Part shown: positions 54,846-62,807 of the stretch, in pieces
Numbering within the stretch: position 1 is the first letter of the stretch
How the letters are laid out: the number at the start of each line of letters is the position of its first letter
Assembly: GCA_002366545.1 (NCBI GenBank)
Contig: DFBH01000074.1
Location: forward strand, 1-64,000
DNA: 64,000 nt
Source of the DNA: Candidatus Oleimmundimicrobium americanum
GTDB lineage: Bacteria; Actinomycetota; Aquicultoria; UBA3085; Oleimmundimicrobiaceae
Direction of reading: 5' to 3'
Made by a program: the position numbers and the translations under genes
The notes under the pieces: model-generated
Told to the model about the DNA's origin: nothing
What the model saw: only the letters and a program-made list of their open reading frames with translations
The model's database searches: none

Positions 54846-56069
54846 TTACCCTCTATTACTGCCCAGGCCAAACTTATCGTGCAATGCTCTCACGGCCACA
54901 CCAACATCTTTTTCATCGATAACACACGATATTTTTATCGAAGATGTGCTTATCATCTCAATGTTTATATTGTTTCCAGCCAAAGCTGAGAACATATCGG
55001 CAGCAACCCCGGGGTGGGTTATCATACCCGCCCCAATCAAGGAAATTTTTGCGATATTTTCATCACACAGAGAGCCCCTGGCTCCAAGCTCAACAACTAT
55101 CTTGTCAACCACATCTTTGGCTTTAATCAAATCATCTTTCGTCACGGTAAAGGATATATCCGTAAAACCCTTTTCGCTAACGTTTTGGATAATCATATCG
55201 ACATTTGCATTGGCATCAGATAGAGCTCTAAAAACCCTCGCTGCGATACCCGGTTTATCCGGCACACCTAAAATTGTAATCTTAGCTTCATCGATGTCGT
55301 GTGTAACTCCTCTTATTACAGCTTTTTCCATTACTTTATCAGCCTCCTTAATCAGCGTCCCCGGCTCTTCCGAAAAACTCGATCTAACATGGATGTAAAC
55401 ACCATAATTTTGACCAAATTCCACGGATCTTACTTGCAAAACCTTGGCACCGGTCGCTGCCATCTCCAACATTTCATCGAAAGATATCTCGTCAATTTTC
55501 TTGGCATCGGAAACCATACGAGGATCAGCGGTGTAGACCCCGTCAACATCGGTATAAATTTCACAGACATCCGCCTTTAGTTTTGCGGCAAGAGCAACAG
55601 CTGTAGTATCAGAACCGCCCCTGCCCAAAGTGGTTATATCGTTGTCTATGGTAACCCCCTGGAAGCCAGCGACAATGACTACTTTGTCTTTTTTAATCTC
55701 TTCCATAATACGTTTGGAACGAACGTCTAAAATCTTTGCTTTAGTGTGAACTGCGTCGGTCACGATACCAACCTGTTGGCCGGTAAAGGATATAGCTTCG
55801 TATCCCAAAGAATAAATGGCCATACCGAGAAGCGCAACCGATACTTGCTCTCCCGTTGCCAAAAGCATATCCAGTTCTCTTTCGGGAGGTGAGGGGGTTA
55901 TCTCGTGAGCCATCTTTAAAAGATTATCAGTGGTATCACCCAAAGCAGAAACGACAACAATCACGGAGTTTCCCTGATTCTTGGTTTTAACTATGCGCTT
56001 AGCCACATTTTTTATCCGTTCGGCGTTGGCAATGGAGCTTCCACCGTACTTTTGAACAATTATACCCAA
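54846..56069 (-). CDS. lysC: Aspartate kinase
   Basis: A 407-residue aspartokinase: MGIIVQKYGGSSIANAERI, the catalytic FTGQQVG and GRGGSDTTAVALA motifs, and two C-terminal ACT domains (ILGVPDKPGIAARVF, KISLIGAGMITHPG), which indicates feedback control by lysine and/or threonine. The start is taken at TTG 56069, which has GAGGG 8 nt upstream and gives the normal N-terminus; an ATG five codons earlier is possible. No lysine riboswitch is present in the 40-nt gap upstream. Confidence 0.94.
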   Translation of the reverse strand: MGIIVQKYGGSSIANAERIKNVAKRIVKTKNQGNSVIVVVSALGDTTDNLLKMAHEITPSPPERELDMLLATGEQVSVALLGMAIYSLGYEAISFTGQQVGIVTDAVHTKAKILDVRSKRIMEEIKKDKVVIVAGFQGVTIDNDITTLGRGGSDTTAVALAAKLKADVCEIYTDVDGVYTADPRMVSDAKKIDEISFDEMLEMAATGAKVLQVRSVEFGQNYGVYIHVRSSFSEEPGTLIKEADKVMEKAVIRGVTHDIDEAKITILGVPDKPGIAARVFRALSDANANVDMIIQNVSEKGFTDISFTVTKDDLIKAKDVVDKIVVELGARGSLCDENIAKISLIGAGMITHPGVAADMFSALAGNNINIEMISTSSIKISCVIDEKDVGVAVRALHDKFGLGSNRG

Positions 56070-56127
56070 AAAAACATCCCTCATTTAGACTTACCCTATT
56101 TTAACAGCCAAATATTTAGGGAGCAAG

Positions 56128-58413
56128 CTAACTTTCACCTGACAGACAATCAAAAGAATGGTGGTTTGCAACAAGTTTGAGCCTATCGCTTAGGTTACCG
56201 AGACTAACCGATAGAAAATTGCTTAAAAGATGCTCGCCGGTCATCTGTTTGATTAGAGAAGTTAAGGCCGAAAGAAATTTCTTATAAACTTTTATCTCTT
56301 CATCAAAAGACACGTGGTCATCTTCTGCAATTTCAACTCTGCCATTATTAATTTTCAAATTGAGCTCTTCTCTTAATACAAGCTTTTTAATTTCAATGTC
56401 TAGATTTCGCATCATCTTCTGTCCGCCTATCTTGGCATATTGTTCCAATAAAGAATTAGCAATGTTTAAAAAAGTTTCCCTTACCGCTCGCTTTTCGGCC
56501 TCTTTGCCCGCCAACAAGTCTTTATATAAATCATCATTAGAAAAAATTTTAATTTTGCCTTTCTCAAAAACCGAAAGAAAAGCCTTCGCTACATCCGGGC
56601 TAAACTGAGAACCCGACCCACTTTTTACCTCCTCCATAGCCTCAACAGCCATTTTGGCTTTATGATAAGGCCTATCTGATACCATTGCTTCAAAGCTATC
56701 GGCCACCGTAAGAATTCGAGCACCCAATGGTATTTCATCACCTGCTAATCCGCCAGGGTAGCCCAAGCCATCATAACGTTCGTGGTGATGACGCACAAGG
56801 GATACAATGTCCCAAGGAAATTCAATCGGAGATAGTATATTAGCTCCGATTAAAGAATGTGTTTGCATAATTATCATCTCATCAAAAGTAAACTTGCCCG
56901 GCTTAAGAAGTATCTTCTCGCTGATGCCAATTTTCCCGATATCATGTAACGTCGCCGCCACCCGGATTCTTTCCTTTTCAAAATCACTCAATCTCATCTC
57001 TTCAGCAACCACAACTGCGTAATCTGTAACCCTTTCCGAATGACCTCGAGTGTACATATCCTTAGCATCCACCGCCTCAGCCAGAGCGCTTATAACGCCA
57101 AAGAAATTGTTTTTAATTCCTTGGTAAAACCTTGAATTTTCGAGAGCCATCGCTGCTTCGTTTGCCATTGCTACAAGGAGTTCAAGGTCATCTTGGTCAA
57201 AAGTTTCACTGCCAATTTTGTTTGTCACATTAAGCACGCCGATTATCTTGCCCTTTACTTTTAAGGGGGCAACAATTGCATCTTTTACCTCTTCCTTTGC
57301 ATAAATTGGTTTAAAACGAGGATCATTTATCCCATCGATAAGAAGAAGTGGCTCACCTCTTTTGGCCACCCAACCGGCGATTCCATCTCCCAATTTAAGC
57401 TTCGTACTTTTTATAACCTCCTCGCTTAAATCATGTGCCGCTTTGACAACCAACTCGCCCTTTTTCTCATCAAGCATCATCAAGGAGGCCCTCTCGGCTC
57501 CCATAATGCTAGTAGCCGCATCCAAAATTGTTTTCGAAAGTTTCCTTTCGTTAAGGGAAGAGCCAAGCGCTCTTCCCACACTTGTAACGCAGGCTTTTGC
57601 TTGACGCTGGGAAGCGTCAAGCTGACTTATTAATGAAGAAAGTTTCTCGGTCATCATATTGCACGTTTCAAACAACTCGCCGAACTCATCCTTGGATAAA
57701 ATTTTTGCCCTCTTTTTGAAGTCGCCTTTTGCCACCTGTTGAGCGGTACCCCTTAGAATATCAATTGGACGATATACAAACTTTGATAAAGCTACCCAGT
57801 ACAAAAGAAAACTCACTAAAGTAGCTACAAATGCCAGCAATAAATTTCGCAAATAAACTGCATCTATGGCTTTAGCTAACTCGCTGAGGTTAGAATATAT
57901 GTGAATAGCTCCCAGCAATTTTCCTTCGCCAAAAAGTGGCATCACAATCTCTTGAGCCCTGGGCCTTCTGTCGAAAAAACTAAAGGACTCAACTATTTCG
58001 CCTTCTTCTTCCCCTTTAGTTCTAAAAGCCCAAACATGTTCGATAACTTTTCTATCTTTTATAGCGTAAACTAAGCATTCATCTTCATCTTGCTTACCTG
58101 TCTCTTCGGAATCAAGAGAGGTAAGTATTTTCCCATCCCGGCCGACCACCCGAAAAAAAACAAAATCTTGATTAAAAGAATCAATGAAATTAATTAAGTG
58201 TCTCTTCTCGGAAGAGGAAAGCTCCTCATCTTTGAGAAAATCCTCAGTATGATGCTTAATAGAATTTGCGATAATAAGATTTTTCTCTTTTACATCTTTC
58301 AGCCAGCTATTTTTTTGCCATTGTATTGAAAAATAAGTTAGGGTAGCAGTAAGCATAAAAATTAATCCCGCCATCACCAAACCGAGCTTCCAGCGCAGCT
58401 TTAATTTAAGCAT
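56128..58413 (-). CDS. HAMP-GAF-HD-GYP cyclic-di-GMP phosphodiesterase
   Basis: A 761-residue membrane receptor: transmembrane helix 8-30, an extracytoplasmic sensor of about 155 residues, a second helix near 190-208, HAMP (about 210-260), a GAF domain (about 285-430) and an HD-GYP domain (RGHSERVTDYA, LHDIGKIGI, HHHERYDGLGYPGG). All HD-GYP metal ligands and the GYP motif are present, so it should hydrolyse c-di-GMP. A further 150-residue helical C-terminus has no recognised domain. With the GGDEF fusion 5 kb away it gives a local synthesis/degradation pair. Confidence 0.93.
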   Translation of the reverse strand: MLKLKLRWKLGLVMAGLIFMLTATLTYFSIQWQKNSWLKDVKEKNLIIANSIKHHTEDFLKDEELSSSEKRHLINFIDSFNQDFVFFRVVGRDGKILTSLDSEETGKQDEDECLVYAIKDRKVIEHVWAFRTKGEEEGEIVESFSFFDRRPRAQEIVMPLFGEGKLLGAIHIYSNLSELAKAIDAVYLRNLLLAFVATLVSFLLYWVALSKFVYRPIDILRGTAQQVAKGDFKKRAKILSKDEFGELFETCNMMTEKLSSLISQLDASQRQAKACVTSVGRALGSSLNERKLSKTILDAATSIMGAERASLMMLDEKKGELVVKAAHDLSEEVIKSTKLKLGDGIAGWVAKRGEPLLLIDGINDPRFKPIYAKEEVKDAIVAPLKVKGKIIGVLNVTNKIGSETFDQDDLELLVAMANEAAMALENSRFYQGIKNNFFGVISALAEAVDAKDMYTRGHSERVTDYAVVVAEEMRLSDFEKERIRVAATLHDIGKIGISEKILLKPGKFTFDEMIIMQTHSLIGANILSPIEFPWDIVSLVRHHHERYDGLGYPGGLAGDEIPLGARILTVADSFEAMVSDRPYHKAKMAVEAMEEVKSGSGSQFSPDVAKAFLSVFEKGKIKIFSNDDLYKDLLAGKEAEKRAVRETFLNIANSLLEQYAKIGGQKMMRNLDIEIKKLVLREELNLKINNGRVEIAEDDHVSFDEEIKVYKKFLSALTSLIKQMTGEHLLSNFLSVSLGNLSDRLKLVANHHSFDCLSGES

Positions 58414-58500
58414 ATTTACCTCTAATGTATTTACACCATAGTTTATTTATCGGCAATTTCTCAAAAAAAATAAGCTGTGCAGGGGATTTCTTTTTTATAA

Positions 58501-58536
58501 AACAAAACCCCCGACATTTAGTACGGGGGTTTTGTT
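58501..58536 (-). terminator. Rho-independent terminator after the por operon
   Basis: A perfect 13-bp stem AACAAAACCCCCG / CGGGGGTTTTGTT encloses a 10-nt loop. On the minus strand it is followed by a T-rich run (TTATAAAAAAG after TTTTGTT). It lies 29 nt past the porB stop and ahead of the HD-GYP gene, so it should end the por transcript. Confidence 0.85.
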
Positions 58537-58564
58537 AATGTTTTTATTAATTTATACGTGTAAC

Positions 58565-59485
58565 TTATACTTCCCCGCAAAGCTTAAGAAGCCGTTCCCA
58601 ATCTTTGTCCACTTTTTCCTGAAGTTCCTCAAGAAGATGCTCGTTTTCAGGTTTAAAGAGATGTTTAAATCTCCCTTGAGTCTTAAACCATTCAACCAAG
58701 GGCTTTTTCTCTTTAGGTTTATAGGTTAGCTTCCACTCACCATTTTCAACCTCGTATAGAGGCCAAAAACAAGTCTCCACGGCAAGCTTTGCAATTCGAA
58801 GAGTTTGGTCGGAAGGATGACGCCATCCGCGCGGGCAAGGGGCAATCACATTTAAAAATGCCGGACCATCAGCTTCAAAAGCCTTTGTTGATTTCCTTAC
58901 TAAATCCTTCCAAAAAGCGGGAGATGCCTGAGCTACATAAGGAATATCGTGCGCAGCAATACAAGCGGTCAAATTTTTGCGATTTTGCTTCTTGCCCGGT
59001 TGAACCTTTCCTACCTCAGAAGTAGTGGTCCATGCCCCCCTTGGGGTTGCACTTGAACGTTGAATACCCGTGTTCATGTAAGCACCGTTGTCATAGCATA
59101 CATAAACTATATTGTGACCGCGCTCTATCACCCCCGAAAGGGATTGAAAACCGATATCGTAAGTCCCTCCGTCGCCGCCAAAGGCGATAAACTTTATCTC
59201 TTTATCCAGTTTTCCCCGACGTTTTAGCGACCGATAAGCGGCCTCTACGCCACCAATTGTCGCACCTGCATTTTCAAAAGCAGAGTGAATATATGGTGCA
59301 TCCCATGCAGTTGAAGGATATATTGTGGTTGACACTTCAAGACACCCGGTGGCGCAAGCAACGACTACCGGTTCATCTGTTCCCATAAGAATTTGCCTTG
59401 CCACAATTGGCGCCCCACAACCCGCACAGAGCCTATGCCCGCAAGTGAGTTTTTCTTTCTTTGCCGCCAAGTCTTTTATCTTCAT
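58565..59485 (-). CDS. porB: Pyruvate:ferredoxin oxidoreductase, beta subunit
   Basis: A 306-residue thiamine-diphosphate-binding subunit: cluster ligands in CGHRLCAGCGAP, the TPP/Mg motif GDGGTYDIGFQ...YDNGAYMNTG and the SSATPRGAWTT specificity region typical of pyruvate synthases. It works with the alpha, gamma and delta subunits to interconvert pyruvate and acetyl-CoA plus CO2 with ferredoxin. It overlaps porA by 4 nt. In an acetyl-CoA-pathway organism it likely runs toward pyruvate for biosynthesis. Confidence 0.93.
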   Translation of the reverse strand: MKIKDLAAKKEKLTCGHRLCAGCGAPIVARQILMGTDEPVVVACATGCLEVSTTIYPSTAWDAPYIHSAFENAGATIGGVEAAYRSLKRRGKLDKEIKFIAFGGDGGTYDIGFQSLSGVIERGHNIVYVCYDNGAYMNTGIQRSSATPRGAWTTTSEVGKVQPGKKQNRKNLTACIAAHDIPYVAQASPAFWKDLVRKSTKAFEADGPAFLNVIAPCPRGWRHPSDQTLRIAKLAVETCFWPLYEVENGEWKLTYKPKEKKPLVEWFKTQGRFKHLFKPENEHLLEELQEKVDKDWERLLKLCGEV

Positions 59486-60684
59486 GTTAATACCTCCACT
59501 TCTTTAAGCCCAAGGTAATCAAAAGTCTTCTTAACTTTTCCGGTCTTTGCAACATCCATTAATACATCAAATGCTCTCTTTGCATCCTGTAACGTATACT
59601 CCCTACCTCCAAGACCGTATATAAAATTAATCACCTTTGGTCTAACCTCTAAATCAAAAAGAGTGGCTTTAACTTCACTAAAGAGTGGCCCGACTGACCC
59701 AAAAGATAGTGCTCTATCCAGAACAGCCACCGCTTTTAAGTGTTTTAGAGCGTTGACAAGCTCTTCTGCCGGGAAAGGTCTGAAAACTCTGAGCTTAAGT
59801 AATCCCACCGGAACCCCTTTGGCTCGAAGCTCGTCTACCACGTGTCTCGTGGTGCCAGCCGAGGAATTCAACGTAACGATGGCAACCTCCGCATCATCTA
59901 ACATATACTCCTCGAAGAATCCATATTTTCTGCCGGAAATTTTGGCAAATTCATCGGCCACCTCTAAAATAACGCTCTTTGCTCTTTCCATTGCATCGGC
60001 CTGATTTTTTTTGTGCTCCATAAAAAAACCTCCGAGACCGTCAAACGGCCCGTAGGTTACAGGGTTATCAATATCTAAGAGAGGCATAAATGGTTCGCGC
60101 TCTCCAACAAAATTCTTAACCTTCTCATCTTCGATAAACTCGGCCTTCTGAATCCCGTGGCTTATAATAAAGCCATCCATATTTACCATCACAGGAAGCA
60201 AAACCTTCCTGTTTTCAGCGATACGTATCGCTTGGATAGTATTATCATACGCCTCTTGAGCATCCTCGGAATAAAGCTGTATCCAGCTCGTGTCTCTTGC
60301 TCCCATGCTATCGCTGTGGTCACAGTGAATGTTAATTGGAGCACTCAAAGCCCTGTTGACGTTAAACATCGCAATTGGAAGCCTCATCCCGGATGCAATA
60401 TAGAGCATCTCATGCATCAAGGCTAACCCCTGAGAAGAAGTCGCCGTCATGACGCGAGCCCCCGCAGCAGAAGCGCCTATACAGTTGCTCATGGATGAAT
60501 GTTCGCTTTCCACGGTCACACACTCCGTATCAACCAAACCATTGGCGGCAAACTTTGAAAAACCCTCAACGATGGCAGTTTGGGGAGTTATGGGATAAAT
60601 ACTAAGGATATCTGGATTTATTTGCCTCATCGCTTCAGCTACAGCTCCATTGCCCGTCGTGGCCACAATTCTTTTTTTGCTCAT
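59482..60684 (-). CDS. porA: Pyruvate:ferredoxin oxidoreductase, alpha subunit
   Basis: About 400 residues with the alpha-subunit signature TGNGAVAEAMRQINPDILS and YPITPQTAIVEG near the N-terminus, TSSQGLALMHEML and LDRALSFGSVGPLFSE. Start ATG 60684 is preferred over the GTG three codons upstream because of spacing from AGGTGA. Gene order gamma-delta-alpha-beta matches the four-subunit archaeal/Thermotoga-type enzyme. A related 2-oxoacid substrate such as 2-oxoisovalerate cannot be excluded. Confidence 0.92.
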   Translation of the reverse strand: MSKKRIVATTGNGAVAEAMRQINPDILSIYPITPQTAIVEGFSKFAANGLVDTECVTVESEHSSMSNCIGASAAGARVMTATSSQGLALMHEMLYIASGMRLPIAMFNVNRALSAPINIHCDHSDSMGARDTSWIQLYSEDAQEAYDNTIQAIRIAENRKVLLPVMVNMDGFIISHGIQKAEFIEDEKVKNFVGEREPFMPLLDIDNPVTYGPFDGLGGFFMEHKKNQADAMERAKSVILEVADEFAKISGRKYGFFEEYMLDDAEVAIVTLNSSAGTTRHVVDELRAKGVPVGLLKLRVFRPFPAEELVNALKHLKAVAVLDRALSFGSVGPLFSEVKATLFDLEVRPKVINFIYGLGGREYTLQDAKRAFDVLMDVAKTGKVKKTFDYLGLKEVEVLT

Positions 60685-60693
60685 AATCTTCAC

Positions 60694-60969
60694 CTACCCT
60701 TCCACCATTTTAATCACGTCGAAAGGGCACTCCGTGGCGCAAATTCCGCACCCTTTGCAATAATCCATATCAATCCCTCTCACCTTACCGTCTTTTACTA
60801 AAATCGCGCCTTCAGGACAAGATATCCAACAAATTAAACACTGCTTGCATTTTTCTTCATTCCACTTAGGAGCTTTCGAGCGCCAGCCACCTGTTTTATA
60901 CTCCCTCGCTGTACCGCTTTTAGGAATAATTGCACCTGGCATAAGTTTGTTTGCCTGCCAATCTTTCAT
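60694..60969 (-). CDS. porD: Pyruvate:ferredoxin oxidoreductase, delta (ferredoxin) subunit
   Basis: A 91-residue 2[4Fe-4S] ferredoxin-like subunit with CKQCLICWISCPEGAI and CKGCGICATECPFDVI. The N-terminal region is typical of PorD. It passes electrons from the TPP site to external ferredoxin. It overlaps porC by 4 nt and lies directly before porA. Confidence 0.93.
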   Translation of the reverse strand: MKDWQANKLMPGAIIPKSGTAREYKTGGWRSKAPKWNEEKCKQCLICWISCPEGAILVKDGKVRGIDMDYCKGCGICATECPFDVIKMVEG

Positions 60970-61538
60970 TCGCCCCTCACCCTCTCATAGGCTCGCCTAA
61001 TCGCTTCTATATTCCCTTCGAGAATCTTTTGATTAAACTTTTTGCCAAAAGTCTTAGCAAAATGACTGGTCACATCCTCAAGAGGAGCCATACCTGTAAT
61101 TTTTATAAGCGCACCGATCATTGGAGTATTGGGGATTGGTCTGCCCAATGTATCTATTGCAATTGAAGTTGCATTGATGGCGTAGACCTTTCCTTTTTTT
61201 ATGCCCAGTCTTTTTCTTACATCTGTAGGATCATCATCAGTATTTACCAAAATTACGCCATCATCCGATAGCCCTTTAGCAACCTTAACAACATCCAACA
61301 AGGTTTCATCTAAAACCACAACTATATCGGGATTTTTGACTCCACAGTAAATACTGATTGGAGCGGATGATATTCTTGTAAAGGCCTTAATGGGGGCTCC
61401 CATTCTTTCTGGGCCATATTCTGGAAAAGCCTGGATGTCTTTCCCGCTGGCAAGTGCCACTTCTGCCAAAAACTTAGCGGCCGTAACCGCACCTTGGCCT
61501 CCACGCGCATGCCACCGAATTTCGGTACATTTCTCCAC
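60966..61538 (-). CDS. porC: Pyruvate:ferredoxin oxidoreductase, gamma subunit
   Basis: About 190 residues of the PorC/gamma domain: TEIRWHARGGQGAVTAAKFL, FPEYGPERMGAPIKAF and VVLDETLLDVV. The start is placed at GTG 61538 with AAGGGG 7 nt upstream; the longer frame adds a hydrophobic stretch encoded just after a terminator and is not expected to be translated. It is the first gene of the por operon. Confidence 0.9.
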   Translation of the reverse strand: MEKCTEIRWHARGGQGAVTAAKFLAEVALASGKDIQAFPEYGPERMGAPIKAFTRISSAPISIYCGVKNPDIVVVLDETLLDVVKVAKGLSDDGVILVNTDDDPTDVRKRLGIKKGKVYAINATSIAIDTLGRPIPNTPMIGALIKITGMAPLEDVTSHFAKTFGKKFNQKILEGNIEAIRRAYERVRGE

Positions 61539-61600
61539 TTCTGCACCCCTTTCTCTCTTTTTAAGACAACAAAAAAAATATACTCCAAACAAAAGAAAAA

Positions 61601-61646
61601 AACCGTTGATTTTCAATAAGTGGTCAGTTTACGGCAATCAACGGTT
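61601..61646 (-). terminator. Rho-independent terminator after recR
   Basis: Perfect 11-bp arms AACCGTTGATT (61601-61611) and AATCAACGGTT (61636-61646) surround a 24-nt loop. On the minus strand the stem ends in a run of seven T residues. It lies 20 nt past the recR stop and ends the dnaX-ebfC-recR transcript before porC. Confidence 0.82.
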
Positions 61647-61666
61647 AATTTTTCAACCCGTTTGGT

Positions 61667-62263
61667 TTACATTTCCCTTCTTCCTTCTAACGCCTTGCCG
61701 AGAGTAACCTCATCCGCATATTCTAAATCTCCCCCAACCGGCAAGCCACTCGCTATTCTGGTAACCATAATTCCAAGCGGCTTAACCAGTCTAGCAATAT
61801 ACATCGCTGTAGCTTCGCCTTCAATGTTGGGATTTGTCGCAAGGATTATTTCTCTAACCTTATCATCTTTAAGACGATCTAAAAGTTCCTTTATTCTCAA
61901 ATCGCCGGGGCCAATCCCATCAATAGGGGAAACAACACCTTCCAGAACGTGATAGCGTCCCCTATAGTTACCCGCCCTCTCCAGAGCAATAATGTCACGC
62001 GGTTCCCCAACCACACAGAGCAACGAATCATCTCTGTTGGTGTCGCGGCACAATTCACACACATCCCCTTCGGTAATATTGAAACAAATCTTGCAAAACT
62101 TTATCTTGTTTTTAACATCAACAATAGCATCAGATAATTTTTTGGCCTCCTCCGGAGAAACTTTTAAAAGATGAAAAGCCAATCTTTGAGCAGATTTAGG
62201 ACCAATGCTCGGAAGTTTTGTTAGCTCCTCAATTAAAACCGCAACAGGTGCTGCGTAATACAC
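61667..62263 (-). CDS. recR: Recombination mediator RecR
   Basis: About 198 residues: helix-hairpin-helix ([17 protein letters not shown]), the zinc-finger cysteines [16 protein letters not shown], and a Toprim domain ([29 protein letters not shown]). RecR works with RecF/RecO to load RecA at gaps. The start is GTG 62263, well spaced after AAAGGAG; the ATG nine codons upstream lies in repeat sequence. It follows dnaX and ebfC, a very common bacterial order. Confidence 0.94.
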   Translation of the reverse strand: MYYAAPVAVLIEELTKLPSIGPKSAQRLAFHLLKVSPEEAKKLSDAIVDVKNKIKFCKICFNITEGDVCELCRDTNRDDSLLCVVGEPRDIIALERAGNYRGRYHVLEGVVSPIDGIGPGDLRIKELLDRLKDDKVREIILATNPNIEGEATAMYIARLVKPLGIMVTRIASGLPVGGDLEYADEVTLGKALEGRREM

Positions 62264-62290
62264 AAAATCACTCCTTTGGCTGTTGGCCAT

Positions 62291-62446
62291 TAGTCATTTA
62301 GTCGGTAGTCTCTTAGTGGGGAGTTATCTGGTTCTTTAGTTTCTTGGCTACGTGGCTACGTGGTTTCTAAGTCGCTATGTTGCTATGTCGCCAGCTCTCT
62401 TCCCCTTTTACCCATCACCCTTATTTGCTATTCGCTGTCCGCAATA
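62291..62446. repeat. Repeat modules between ebfC and recR
   Basis: The gap holds agtcggtagtctcttagtgg at 62300-62324, identical over 25 nt to 29591-29615, directly followed by the long module 62324-62394, nearly identical to 54754-54824, then ttacccatcacccttatttg. It interrupts an otherwise classic dnaX-ebfC-recR operon. Confidence 0.7.
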
Positions 62447-62755
62447 CTACATCAGGCCGGGTATCCCCATGCCACCAGTAACACTATTAAGTCTTTGTGC
62501 AGCCAAATCCCTGCTCTGCTGAAGAGCCTCATTGGCAGCGGCAAGGACTAAATCTTGAAGCATGCCTACATCATCGGAGTCCACAACCTCGGAGTCGATC
62601 TTTACCTCAAGCAATTCTTGCTTTCCGTTCGCAACAACTTTAACAGCGCCACCTCCTGCACTTGCTTCAATCCGTTCACCGGCCAACTCTTCTTGAATTT
62701 TAGCCATTTCTTGCTGCATCTTTTTAGCCTGCTTCATCAACTTACCAACATCCAT
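62447..62755 (-). CDS. ebfC: YbaB/EbfC family nucleoid-associated protein
   Basis: A 102-residue protein: MDVGKLMKQAKKMQQEMAKI, a helical N-terminus, then GGGAVKVVANGKQELLEVKI, the family hallmark, and a short C-terminal tail. EbfC proteins bind DNA as dimers and act as nucleoid-associated or gene-regulatory proteins. It lies between dnaX and recR, as in most bacteria. Confidence 0.94.
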   Translation of the reverse strand: MDVGKLMKQAKKMQQEMAKIQEELAGERIEASAGGGAVKVVANGKQELLEVKIDSEVVDSDDVGMLQDLVLAAANEALQQSRDLAAQRLNSVTGGMGIPGLM

Positions 62756-62807
62756 AAATACATCTCTCCTTCGTTAAATTGGGATATTCTAAAAAATTGC
62801 TAACTTC

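Noticed and set aside
53513..56127. Lysine riboswitch or T-box ahead of asd or lysC
   Set aside because: The lysC upstream gap is only about 40-60 nt and the asd gap consists of repeat modules; no conserved riboswitch or T-box sequence was found.
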